Assembly (NCBI GenBank): GCA_020064725.1
Contig: JAGTWJ010000017.1
Span: forward strand, 2,108,001-2,172,000
Reading direction: 5' to 3'
DNA length: 64,000 nucleotides
Origin: Drechslerella dactyloides
Taxonomy: Eukaryota; Ascomycota; Orbiliomycetes; Orbiliales; Orbiliaceae
The notes under the pieces were generated by a model. It was not told the origin of the DNA. It saw only the letters and a list, made by a program, of their open reading frames with translations, and did no database searches. The position numbers and the translations under genes were made by a program. Numbering within the stretch: the stretch's first letter is position 1; every line of letters starts with the position of its first letter. Below, in pieces: positions 44,801 to 55,891 of the stretch.

Positions 44801-45055
44801 ACGGATAAGGATATCGATCGGTATTCGTCCCGCGTGTTCGAGTCGTGGGGACTCTTCCGGGAGAAGAAGGAGAAGAAGGGTGCGAAGGGCAAGGCGAAGA
44901 TGAAGGTCAAGCATGACGAGACGGCGGCGGCGGCGGTCGAGAAGCCCGCGTCGTCGTTGTGTCTGGCGGCGGCTACGAGTAGGGGTGCGTGCAAGATGCG
45001 GTATTTGAACGGGGCGGCGCCCGTTGTCTACGGTGTTCCGGTGTATTTGAAGTGA
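38837..45055 (+). CDS. Separase (peptidase C50; Esp1/Cut1/BimB)
   Basis: Five exons: 38837-39508, 39565-41171, 41229-41659, 41715-42663 and 42721-45055, giving 1997 aa, close to Aspergillus BimB. Separase is the clan CD cysteine protease that cleaves the cohesin kleisin at anaphase onset and is held by securin until APC/C acts. The catalytic dyad is visible: His1852 in FLYFGHGSGSQYI and Cys1878 in SLLMGCSSGKL. Other C50 signatures are ALPWESLPCLDGRSVSRLPS, GYILNPALDLTNTQKTYE, and [20 protein letters not shown]. Residues 1 to about 1240 are helical and TPR-like, with repeats such as KYEKLGVLYIGLSDFPRAMD. A Lys-rich disordered linker (about 1222-1250) precedes the protease half, and a Lys-rich insert (REKKEKKGAKGKAKMK) sits near the C-terminus. 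All four junctions keep frame. Confidence 0.96.
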
Positions 45056-48000
45056 TGTGAAGTGATGTGGTGTTATCTACGAGTATTGGTGTTTTCTTAA
45101 CGGTTACATTTTGGGGCATTGTCACGGTGTTTATTCGGAGGTGAATGGTTGATAGGTAGAGCTGTTCCTAACATCTTTGCATCTTTCCTTTTGGCGCAAT
45201 TTTAGCGATTCGGTATCTTTACCTTTAGCTTTTTGGAATTGGCAGATTATATTATATTATACTACTTGAGCATATGCAATCGTGCATGATTTGAAGTATC
45301 GGTAATATGAGCAGGGACAGTCAGCTGTGACGTTCTCGGGCTAACTAACACTAACACTCCAGCCATGCATTATGTCTGGCGTATTTTTATAAACGCGTAT
45401 TCGCTTCCTGGAACGACCGAGCCGTGGGAGACATAATCAGGCCGCCACAGTACTGTGGAACATAGTATTCGCTCGCTGAACCAGGAACCACAGTCGCCTA
45501 GTCACCATAGACATTTTAAATGTGTCGGGCCGGGAGGAAGATGTGCTATAGATAGCGGATATATTTTCAGGTGCGGGTGCATGGATGGTCATATGAGATC
45601 GAGAGGCATTCTTGCCGATAGCGAGCCAGACGAAACGAGCAGCCTTCGAAACGAAACGAAACCGGACCCCTGCGAATAAAAATCTATCTACGGATTTAAA
45701 CAGAATGGTGGGTAAGGCCTCAATCAATTAGTAAGAAGTGTCTAAGGAACGAAAGTCGAGTGGCATGTAGAGGCAGCTGCGGGCTATATTCCTGTGGCGT
45801 GTGAGTTGTCTTGCAAGTTGGAAGCCCGTATGAGCGCGATTGCCAATTCGACGTTGGTGTAACATTCTACGGCATATATTAGTTCCCTGGCAATATAATA
45901 GCTATAGCTGTAATTAATCGAGCGCGACGGCATATAAAGCGCAATATTTTATTATTAATCTAGGAGAGCACGAGCTTTCGCGCCCAGCGGCTCGTTTACG
46001 AGACAAGACGCACGCCGGCTTGTATGTGAAGAATGCAGAGCTGGTTTTTGCGTAACTCTGTCAGTATGTAACTGTGTACTGGAGAGTGTGCATGTGTCCA
46101 AGTGTCCGCAGTCTGGCGAAATTTGATATCACCTCCAGCGATACCCGGAGCGTTTTGCTATCAAAATTTGCAATTCAGAAGCCATTTCTAGGCAAGCCTC
46201 TCTCGCGGACCCATCGACCCGTGAACCACGAACGAAGGCAATGAATGCACTCACGATGCAAGGACAAATACTCGATTGATGCAGACGGCTCGTGGACATG
46301 GCATCCCCTGGCACGATGCATTGCATTGCATTGCATGCCGGAGAGTCTTCAGCAGCGGGACAGCAAATGAGCAGAATGGATGGAGGTCGAGCCGAAAGCG
46401 AGTCGAGGCTCGTGGCGTGTGAGCTTTTTGCTTCACGAGACTAGTTGGCATTTCTCGCGAGAGATCACGAAAATAGACTGGCGGGCTGGAATGCATGCAT
46501 GGACTTAATCAAAGGGTGCGGGGGACGGGATAGGTGGTGGTGGTGGTGGTGGTGGCTTGCCTGCGGGTCTGTAGCTCGCATTCCCGGCTCATCGTGCAGG
46601 TCGCAGCGCGGTGGGCGTCGTGTAGGGCTTCGGATGCGATACACAAGGACGTGCCGGACGCGGTTTTTACAGGTGGTTTCTTTTGCCGATGCTGAAGCTC
46701 TTGCCTGCGGAATGCCGGTCGACGCGAAGAGGGCAGCTGCAAGGGCACAGGGTCGCGCGGCTGGCGGAATCCGTCAACAATGAGATTAGAAGGAGATACT
46801 GCGCCGACGGAACCGTGGTTGAGCAGAGCGAATAATGGCAGAGGGGACTCCTACGTGCGCGGTTCGAGGAAGGTGGGAGATGCAAAGGCATTGGCATCGA
46901 ATCTCGAGATGTGCCGGGTTGGTCTAGAACGAGCAGTCGGGGTCTCCCCGGCAGCCATTTTCGGCCACATCCTGGCCGGCCAGGGCTGAAGGGCCGCGTA
47001 CTGGAGCCACGATAAGATCACTTCTCGTTCGTATGGGTATGGAGATGGGGATTTCGCCCTGCCGATATCACGTTTTTCTTCTTCCTGGCGGGAGAGGCGA
47101 CTGCTGGAGCGACGATAATCGAGCTGACGGGTGCGAATCGAACGGAGGTGTGGTTGCAGCGCGTTGAGAGCCAGCCAGCCAGCCCAGCCCAGCAATCTTG
47201 TTTAATTTCCGACGTCTCCACCAACAACCACCATCAATCACATCACATCACGCCCGCCCGCCCGCCTGGCGATGCTACGGCGGTCCTCAACAGCCTCGCC
47301 GGGTTCCCTCGCCAGCGGAGGCCCGAAGGCGACATCGCTGCGGTGACAGCTCAGCTGGCCACAACTTGCTAATTTGATCGCACACTTCGGTCACAATTTT
47401 GGATCGTTTGTCTCGCCGGCTCTTCGCGATGAGCTGCTTGCATTGGCTGGAAGGCGGCGGCCAGGGGTGCCCGACTTGGGTGTGGAAATTAAACATGGAA
47501 AATTGCGCATCCGATAAGTTGCCATCATCAATCAATCAATCAGCTGAGTGCGAGCGAGCTCGAGCTTTCACAATCGAGGCAGCAGCTCCTTCGTAAGCAG
47601 TTAGCAATTGTTTTTCTTCTTTTCTGTTCGTCCGTAAAGGCAAACGGTGAGCGCTCGCGAGCACCTCTCAACCGTTGACTCAAATGGAGAAATCTGATGC
47701 TGCTGCAGGCGCGACCAATCGACGCAGGTGTCTGTGCGGTACCTGCTTCTTCAGGTACCAATGCGCTGCGTCTAGACTCGGCTTGAACCGCTGCCTGCAT
47801 GTCGCTTTCATGCGGAAGCTCCTCGCCACGGCCGGAAAGCTCGACCTGAGGTCGGTGTTTCGCTCAGGTTAGTCGATGATGTCGAGAAGCTGCCGACTCC
47901 GGTCCCGACCGTTCACTTCGATGGCTGTGCAGCACCACATACAACCTCACTATTACCCTCAATGCTAATAGTGTGCCACAAATGTGGAGATTCGCCATCT

Positions 48001-50055
48001 CTTTCCATCGCTGATCATCGAGAGCCGCAGCGCCCGTCGCTCCCTACCGGAAAGGGGCGACCCAAGAGCACGAGCCAACGGCTTTTTTGTTCACTCATCT
48101 GTTTCTCGAACCGTGAAAGATTAATTGCTCGGAGCCGTGCGAGCGAATCCCAGCGTCGTTGCGACCCAGAATATCACCATTCCGACGCCAGCCTGTGCAC
48201 ATGTTGTTAATTTGCTCGGTCCCCTGCAAGCCGGAGCCTTACGTATACAGGCACAGCACGCACGCTCGGGATCGAAAAGATACGAAATGTGCCATGAAGA
48301 CGCCAGACATCCGCAGACGCACAGAGACATACCCATTTTGCTGGTTTGGTTTGCTTGCCTGCTTGCTCGCGGGCGGCGGCATTACAAGTGTTATAATAAA
48401 TCATTTCTGGAAGCGCCATGCACTGCAGACTGAACGGGAGCACGAAAGTTTTTCCTCTCGTCGCCCGTCTCCTGCACCTTCCTGCACCAGGAAATTGTCG
48501 AGAGATGGCTACCTGCATGCAGGTACGAACGGTCGCACAGCAGGCCAGTTGCGAACTAGTTGCGCTCCATCATCGGCTCGATATCGCGCCCTCGATTCGA
48601 TGGCGAAGAGAGTGGAATGCATATTAACTTTTTCCTGGGCCAGCCAATGGCCATCGATATTCTCGAGATTCTCAGGCCGGGTCTTAACCGGGGAACGCTT
48701 GTGCTTGGTTTTTTTGGGGTGTGTTTTCTTTTCTTCTTCTTTGTCTTCCCGGCTTGGGTTGCCCTCGTTAATTGGGATGATCGCGATAGTGTGACAGTCA
48801 CTGTCACCGATATGTTTCCTCTCCCTGGCCGCTCAACAGCGAAACCCCACGTTGAAAGGCCTTTGGAAATTGGCTGGAAGGCAAGCTAATCTTTTGACGG
48901 AAAAAGCGTGCTCGAAGACCCGCTCGGAGAGGCAATGGCGAGCCAAGATGGAGAAAATTTTGTGCTTGGTTGAACCTGCTGGTTGCTCCCTTGTTCCTTG
49001 CCCAGGTTCCTTTTTGAGAACCGTGCAGGGAGACCTCCCTTTCGAGAGGAGGGAAGGAAATCTCGAGACCTTGCAGGTTATGCACCCACCAGCCCCGGTC
49101 CCCCAAATATTGCTGGTAATATCCACTATCAAGGTTCCTCCCCCTTATTATGGCTTGGCCTGTCCAGCCGCCAATGGGCTCGGATGGTCCAGCAGCGGTC
49201 CCGCGAGCCCGTCTGTTTTTGCTTTTGAGCTCTGGCTGACAGCAGCAGGTCGTCCATCTTCCCGCGAAAGATGCCCATGTCTGCTTTTTAAAGGTGATGG
49301 TGATCCCGCCGTAAAGGGCTCTGGTTCTTTCTTTGGCCTACAGCATGTGGGGGATCATCAACGAAGGGAACCCGTTCAGTCGCCAATCCAACGGGAACGA
49401 TCTCGACTTCTCGCCCTTCCTCTTCACTGGCGATTCGCTATCCTCCTTTCCTCCCGGGGTTCAGCCTTCTCTCGCTCGCACAACAACAGAGGGACAATCG
49501 ATCGCGTAACAGCCCGGATTCGTGGGCGTGTGCAACAGACGATAGCAAAGGGAAAATTTCGACGCTGCTATAGAGGGTTTAACGACAATAATAGACACCA
49601 AAAAAACTCCCTTCCCCGACCAAGCCGACACCGACATCTCCATCCAAGGGTCGGGCACATATCAGAAGCGTTTTTACGGCCGGTTTGTCTGAGGTCTTTG
49701 TTGTACCACTTGGACAATTCTATTCGGGACGATTCTGTGAACTGGACAGAATTTCACCCACTCGACAACAGCCTCAGAACCAACACTGGACTGCAAGCTC
49801 TTCTTAGGAACTCGGTTGACTACTATCGATTCCTAATCGCATACATCATTGTATTCCCTTACAGCGTTGTATGCATAGCTAGTTTGGTTTCTGGAGCCGC
49901 CATCTGATATGCGCTTTAACGTGACCTGATCTTGTCGTCTTTTCCACCCTCTTTATGATTCTATCGGAATCCCACACTCGTTTTTTTTTATAGAGCAACA
50001 GTTTACCATCATCCTACGGCTGCCGGGCGACGTTAAGAATCACCCTGTAGCCAAC
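45056..50055. other. Five-kilobase gene-poor interval upstream of the DUF7729 gene
   Basis: The longest gap in the window. It contains a GGT microsatellite (46533-46555), a GCATT repeat (about 46319-46338), CAGC/CCCG short repeats at 47158-47272, and many pyrimidine-rich stretches from 47 to 50 kb. A 351-codon plus-strand frame (48852-49907) ends 148 bp before the DUF7729 ATG but has no signal, domain or usual composition, so it is not called as a gene. No tRNA or transposon is recognised. The best reading is a long regulatory region and leader of the downstream surface-protein gene. Confidence 0.4.
46533..46555 (+). repeat. GGT trinucleotide microsatellite
   Basis: Seven to eight uninterrupted GGT units in non-coding sequence. 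Confidence 0.9.
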
Positions 50056-51151
50056 ATGGACCGACAATCGCTAAGAATGCCTTCGTTTTGCAATCGTTCG
50101 CTATCTCTATACCTTACTCTTTTAATAACATTATTGTTCTCTTTTGCATCGGCTGCTCCGAGCCAACACCCTTTCGAAGAGGAGCCGTCATTAATAATAA
50201 CACGCCTGGGGACGCCGACAAGCACATTGGCCTCGGGACTGCAACGGAGGGTTCAATCGTATACACCGGCGTCGACAGTACGGGGCGCTATCACCACAGC
50301 CTCTCGCCCTCCGTCTGCTACACAGACAGCTGAATCGGACGATAACTATGTGGCGCCGTTTCCTCGAGCGTTCGACACAAGCATCGCCTTGAACAACTTC
50401 ACCGCGCCCGGCTGTCAACCTTTCTTCCAAAACTTCCTCAACAATTCCACCTTTGTCAACTGCCTACCGCTCTCATTCTTCATTCAGGTAAGCTCAGTCA
50501 TTCATCGCACCCTGAATCCGAGTCCAATCAAGACAATTTATCTAACAAGACCGTGTGTCGCAGAACTCCCAATCATGGTTTGACATCATCAAGCACGGCA
50601 TCGTCCCCGTCACGCAGGCGCTCACCGCCTCCTGCGCCGTCGACTCGAACCAATGCAACGCCGTGATGAACCAGTTCGGCAAAGAATTGCTCGATGCGAA
50701 CAACTGTGGCGCCGACTTCAAGTCGCGCAATCCGGTTGTGGTTCAGGCGTACGCGTCCTTCATCTCGTACTCGGTCATCTTCGCCGCTGGCTGCCAGCGG
50801 TCTGAAACCGGGTTCTGCTACGCGGACGCCGTCACAAACACGACCAACGCAGCGGACTCGTACGTCTACCTGATGCCGCTGGGACTCTCCGTCCCCGGCG
50901 GCGCTCGTCTGACGTGCTCGACATGCCTGCAGAAGACAATGAGGATCTACTCTGCCGCGGCGGAGAACAAGTCGCTACCGATCTCGTCGACGTACGCTTC
51001 GGCAGCGAGTCTAATCAACCTCGGGTGCGGGCCTTCGTTCGTAAACTCGTCGGTAACGGCAGCGCAATTGGGGACGGCGGCGTCGCTAAGCTCGCGGACA
51101 TGGATATCAACGGTTTCAGTCATCGCGGTACTGTCAATGATGTTCTTATAG
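50056..51151 (+). CDS. GPI-anchor-type secreted protein with DUF7729-like domain
   Basis: Two exons, 50056-50487 and 50564-51151, giving 339 aa. A signal peptide covers about residues 1-33 (LSLYLTLLITLLFSFASA). A Ser/Thr-rich linker follows to about 95. The conserved domain from about 110 has regularly spaced cysteines (PGCQPFFQNFLNNSTFVNCLP, ASCAVDSNQCNAVM, NNCGADF, AAGCQRSETGFC, LTCSTCLQKTM, LGCGP), as in the fungal DUF7729 family. Several N-glycosylation sequons are present (NFT, NST, NTT, NKS, NSS). The C-terminus is a Ser/Ala-rich stretch followed by a hydrophobic tail (TWISTVSVIAVLSMMFL) with nothing after it, the usual GPI-attachment signal. It is probably a cell-wall or plasma-membrane surface protein; molecular role unknown. 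It is preceded by a 5-kb gene-free interval. Confidence 0.85.
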
Positions 51152-52864
51152 TCAAGTCAGTCTTTCGAGTTTCGATGTCGATTATAAGAATAGACCACAA
51201 GATTCATCCATCCACCGGCGTTTGTCTGAAACACATGTATATTTCCCCCATCGTCGAGATATTCGATCGATTCAGCCACTTCGCCGTGTCCATTGTAATG
51301 TGTCCATGTCACCGTCCGTCCGTCCGTCCATCCGTCTTTAAGCTTCTCTGCAAATATATATACATTTTTATCGTCGCTTTAGCTCTCTGGCTCTCCTTTT
51401 GGCATCTGGTGTTCCGGTTGATATAAAAAGACTTATCTTTGGGAAAATATATTGGGTATGGCAGGATGGCTCGCTCTTTCTTTCTTACTCTCGTTGATTC
51501 TAGCTGGGATGGCATTGGAATTTAAACAATCATTAGCGTTTTACCTCTTCTTCGTTCGAAGGAACAGCCTTGTTTGCCTTATAATATCATCTCCTCTTCG
51601 TTCTTAATATTATTATTCTTCCCAGGTTTACTTACCAACTTCCTTTCTTCCCATCCATTCAGCAGGCCGCGGATCACTTTATCGTCGTTTTGATTCCGTA
51701 TCGATGCCAGCTTGTATATATACCCACCTGTAGCCTGAAGAAAGTACATGATCCAACCGCGGACGCCAGCGATAAGTGCGATGAAAATTTTATACAATCG
51801 TACGTGATAAAGAAGTAGAATCCTCAATGCGGGGACTGGGCAAATGCCAACCCTCATAAGGCTGCAACCCAGCGTAATGATACGACTGTCTGGGATCCCT
51901 TCCCTTATACGAGCATGGGCCGGGCCCGCGGGTATTATAAGATTTATATAAACGAGAACGACCTCGGTAATCTCCCTCGATCACAGCGAATTTAGCCGTA
52001 CGTTGCTGCTACACGATTGCAAGATATCCGAGATGAGGTATACTTGTATATAGACCTCATGCTTCCTTCATAAAGGAGATCCAGATGAGACACATGCACA
52101 ACAGAAATTCACAAGAAGTTATATAGCAAAGGACCTTGTCGGGGGTAATCTAGCAAGGCCTGGACCTTTTAACTTATCTTCAGGTTGATTTTGTGATCTT
52201 GTGGTTTCCTTCCAGCCAGAACAGGGCTTGTATCTCTTCGGATAGCATTCGGATAGCCCCTTCAATAGCTGTCACTTTGTCTTGTTAGTTCCTCTTGTTG
52301 TACCTTGTCTCGTGCGTCCAGCTTCTGGTTTACGAGACAAATTGTACCTTCGTTGACAAAGTAAGTGTTTATGTTTCGAACAGCCAGTCTCGACACTAGA
52401 CCAACGCATGGCCCAAACCTTCGCTCGCCGCAAACTTAGTCTAATGTCGAGACTGCAAAATAGCTTAGTTGTTCAGATGGGGAAGTGTAACGGCCATCGT
52501 ATATATCAAATTGGAGAGTGCTCGAGTGCGGTGCGGCACGCAAGTACATGTACTTAAGTGCACGATGCCGGGTGGCAGACAAAATGGCCATACACGGAAA
52601 TGGCAGAGCTGCATCTCTATGATTTGCATACCATAGTGCGTAGGAACAAAAGCTTGCGGTGGCATTGAGAGCTTGTGGTCCATGGCTTCGACAAGATAAG
52701 AGGATCATCACCTTCCTAGAATGTATAAAAGCATTTTCGGTTTACATCCGGACGGGAACTGAAAAGACGAGAGTATGGAGTATTAACCGGGGCCCTGGAT
52801 TTCGAACCGGCCTTGTTATATAAACATAGTCTCGTAGGGGGGACAGCTCTCGTTTCCCAGTATA

Positions 52865-52949
52865 CCTAGTAAAAGGTATGTCGGCCTAGTAAGAAATATG
52901 TCGGTCTCGAAGATATGTCGCCGTATAGCTAGTAAGAGATATGTCAGTC
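52865..52949 (+). repeat. Degenerate 20-bp tandem repeat (CTAGTAAGAxATATGTCGG)
   Basis: Two adjacent 20-bp units at 52865-52884 and 52885-52904 differ at few sites; a truncated copy and a third fuller copy follow to 52949. All share CTAGTAA and ATATGTC cores. Confidence 0.7.
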
Positions 52950-54006
52950 TAGCTATCTTTAGCGCTGTCACCTTCTTCGATCTTCATTTTATCCGGGGAC
53001 AACTTCGACGAAAGCAAGTGCTTAAGTATAGTGATGACCGCCTAAGCTAAGGCAGAACTGTCGTCAATACGAAGAAACCAGAGATTGATCAGTCCTTCTT
53101 TGTTCATCATGGCGCTCGAGAATACGGTAAGCATCCGTTCCAGAATTTTCAATCATAACCTCATGATTGGTCTCATGAACTAGACCCTCGCTTTTACAAT
53201 ACCACTTATGGTCTGAAATCTGAATATGCATATGATCTCGCTCAATTAGCGCTATTGTGGTCTGGGGATGCAACACTCGGTTCTTGTACCACGTCAGATA
53301 CTCAAACTGGCGCAAAACGCCCATAGAATTGGTATCGAGCGTGCACTTTGCAAATTTGGGCTGTGGGCTAGGAATGCCATTTCGAAATCCCCTTTGGGTA
53401 GGTCATGAGCGGCCAAAAGTAAGCCTCGGGTACGCTACCCTCTGAGCTTGGCGGCAAAGCTTAAGCGCAATCGCTGGTTTGTGCATGTGGAAAAAGACCT
53501 TACCAATTCTAGCCCAAAAGTAACCATCCAGCCTGGTGCAGTGTCACATCCAAGCGGAGCCCCGACGCCCATTAACCCATTGAGAAGCTGCTTCGTATTC
53601 AGGAACCAACCGGAACAAACTCGAATCCCTAGACTCCCGACAGTGATTTGGAAGAACAAACGCAAGATTCGGATGCAAGAACTGAAATAGGTATCGCAAT
53701 TGCTGCTTCTTTTAGCTTCAAATGCTTACCTGGCTCGCTCGAAGGTTTAAATTATGTAAAATAGTAGCCATATAAGGTACGTACGTCTAATTAGGTTAAA
53801 CAAACGGGAACGTTTGTTCTGGGCGTCTGGGCAATAAGGCTTGAATACGAGCCGCAACTCGAACCAGCAGGACGACATCGCGATGGTGCTTGAATACGAC
53901 GTAATTTTGAAAATGCGAGTTACTGGAGCTGTAGATTTGGCAACAGGCGGCTCCGCATGTGAGACTATCAACTTGAAAAGTTGAACTCGCGGATGAGATT
54001 CTCGTG

Positions 54007-54015
54007 TATATAAAG
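54007..54015 (+). promoter_or_regulatory. TATA box of the small secreted protein gene
   Basis: TATATAAAG lies 121 bp before the ATG at 54136, followed by a pyrimidine-rich leader (CTTCTTTTTTTCTC). Spacing fits a strong, inducible TATA-type promoter. Confidence 0.5.
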
Positions 54016-54135
54016 ACAGCATCTCGAGCTTCTCAGTCTTCTTTTTTTCTCATCATCCTCCTCATCATCAACAACCATAGCTCAATATCCTCATCCTCAA
54101 TATTTATATACTTTACCAAACCTACTGAGATCGCG

Positions 54136-54507
54136 ATGAAGTTCTCCACCATTTTCACCGTCGCTGCTATGGCCCTGGGCGCCTCCGCTGCCCGAGAGGG
54201 CAACAGCCCCGAGGAGATCATCAATGGAATCGCGGCCGACTCGCAATGGAGCCGATGGCCCGCCGTCGTCCACTGCACCCGTGGCGACGTCACCGGCACC
54301 GGATGGGACCGAAGCGACGCAATTGTTTGGAGCGGACCGAGCTGGATCAAGACAAGAAGAGACTGCAAGATCACTTGGTGCAACCCTGACAACGGAAAGT
54401 GCTGGTTCGAACTGAAGGGTGATGGCGGTGGCTACAACTGGTGGCAAAAGGGCTGGTACCGTGATGACAAGAAGCTCTGCTACCCGAGGCCTTGCAACCA
54501 GATGTAG
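54136..54507 (+). CDS. Small secreted Trp-rich, six-cysteine protein (effector-like)
   Basis: Intronless, 123 aa. A clear signal peptide MKFSTIFTVAAMALGASA ends with ASA|A at residue 18/19. The mature part has six cysteines (47, 77, 82, 89, 115, 120), an even number suited to three disulfides, and ten tryptophans (38, 41, 57, 65, 70, 81, 90, 102, 103, 107), close to 10 percent of the mature protein. Charged and Gly-rich turns (KGDGGGYNWWQKGW) separate them. I recognise no named family. Size, secretion, Cys content and the neighbouring transposable element fit the usual criteria for fungal effector candidates, but a glycan-binding or antimicrobial role is equally possible given the Trp content. 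ATG chosen because it starts the signal peptide; the open frame extends upstream through the leader. Confidence 0.82.
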   Translation: MKFSTIFTVAAMALGASAAREGNSPEEIINGIAADSQWSRWPAVVHCTRGDVTGTGWDRSDAIVWSGPSWIKTRRDCKITWCNPDNGKCWFELKGDGGGYNWWQKGWYRDDKKLCYPRPCNQM

Positions 54508-54792
54508 ATGTTACATCAATAAGATTTTGGAGGACGCTGTGACGCTGGTAAGAGCCACATATCTAAGCTATCTCGTTTCTAATTCCTTGCTAATACTTGA
54601 CTGCAGGCTGGAAAAGACCGATCAAATCATCTTCGGACTCACTTATCAAGCAAAGTTCGAACGTACCATTCAAAGTTTCCAATTGAATCGAAGGTCAAAT
54701 CTGGTTTCCGAGTAGGAATGAAGTCAGGAGGGGGTCAATGGGGTCGAATGTACGAATATTGGGGAGAGAAAGTTTCAGTTGTATATTAGATA

Positions 54793-54907
54793 ACGTCAAC
54801 GATAAGCGAGCGGACAGGACAAGCGAGCGGACACCCCCCCTTAGCCCAACACCCCACCAAAAACCTTTTTATTATTATTTTAGTCAATATCTATTAAAAA
54901 ATTATAA
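54793..54907 (+). repeat. Left terminal inverted repeat of the foldback element
   Basis: Starts ACGTCAACGATAAGCGAGCG and is the exact inverted complement of 55775-55889. The first mismatch between the arms is at 54908 (A) against 55774 (C). Confidence 0.92.
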
Positions 54908-55774
54908 AAAAATAATATAAAATAAAAATAAATTCAAATAATATAATTATATTTTTAAAAATTTTTTTAAAATAAAAATAAATTAATAATAATTAATTTA
55001 AAAATTGTAAAAAACAACACAAAGTCGTAGGTGTTTGCCAGTAAATATCTCTATAATATATTAATAAAAATCTTTAAAAATTTCAAATCTAATAGATTAT
55101 TATATAATCTAGGCTTTTACCGAGCTATTACTTAATATAATAAAAATTAAGATCTAAAAAGCCTGCTAAAGTTGGTACAACACACCAGCTATACACTAGC
55201 TATTTTTCAAATAATTATATATAAAAATATAATAAAAAAAATTAAAAAAAAATTAATTTTGATTTTAATATAAAAAAGCTTTTTTATTTTTATTTTTTTA
55301 ATTTTTTTTATTTATTATATAATTTAATATTAATATTTTTAATTTTTATAACAAAAATTTATAAACAATTGGATTTTTATTAAAAAAAAATTAAAAAAAT
55401 AGAAATAAAAAAGCTTTTTTATATTAAAATCAAAATTAATTTTTTTTTAATTTTTTTATTATATTTTTATATATAATTATTTAAAAAAAATAGCTGGTGT
55501 GTTGTGCCAACTTTAGCAGGCTTTCTAGAACTTAATTTTTTTTATAATAAGTAATAGCTTAGCACAGATCTAGATTATATAATAATTTATAAGATTTTTA
55601 ATTTTTAAAGGTTTTTGTTCGTAAATTATTGAAATATTTAGAGTCAAACACCTAAAAAAATGTGTTGTTTTATAAAAATTTAAATTAATTATGATTAATT
55701 TATTTTTATATTAAAAATTTTTTAAAAAATATAATTATATTTTTTAAATTTACTTTTATTTTATATTATTTTTC

Positions 55775-55889
55775 TTATAATTTTTTAATAGATATTGACT
55801 AAAATAATAATAAAAAGGTTTTTGGTGGGGTGTTGGGCTAAGGGGGGGTGTCCGCTCGCTTGTCCTGTCCGCTCGCTTATCGTTGACGT
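55775..55889 (-). repeat. Right terminal inverted repeat of the foldback element
   Basis: Exact inverted complement of 54793-54907, ending CGCTTATCGTTGACGT just before the TA duplication. Confidence 0.92.
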
Positions 55890-55891
55890 TA

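Larger units (their letters stand above)
51152..54135. other. Three-kilobase gene-poor interval before the small secreted protein
   Basis: AT-richer than the left half of the window. It holds the 3' flank of the DUF7729 gene, a tandem repeat (52865-52949), and only short open frames (up to about 90 codons) without domains. A TATA box at 54007-54015 belongs to the following gene. Degraded transposon sequence is possible but I cannot identify any. Confidence 0.4.
54793..55889. mobile_element. Full-length palindromic (foldback) DNA transposon / MITE
   Basis: A 1097-bp element flanked by a TA duplication (54791-54792 and 55890-55891), as for Tc1/mariner-type insertion. The two halves are inverted copies: the outer 115 bp are identical, and homology continues with substitutions and small indels to a short AT-only centre near 55310-55380. 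The outer 75 bp are GC-rich and carry a subterminal direct repeat (AAGCGAGCGGACA twice) and a C-run; the body is very AT-rich. It has no reading frame of note and so is non-autonomous. The inner arms share recognisable islands such as GCCTGCTAAAGTTGG (left) and its inverted copy on the right. Coding transposase from another locus would be needed for movement. Confidence 0.9.

Noticed and set aside
52780..52870. GGTTCGAAATCC on the minus strand resembling a tRNA B box
   Set aside because: One base too long for the consensus, the T-stem does not pair, and no A box lies at a suitable distance.
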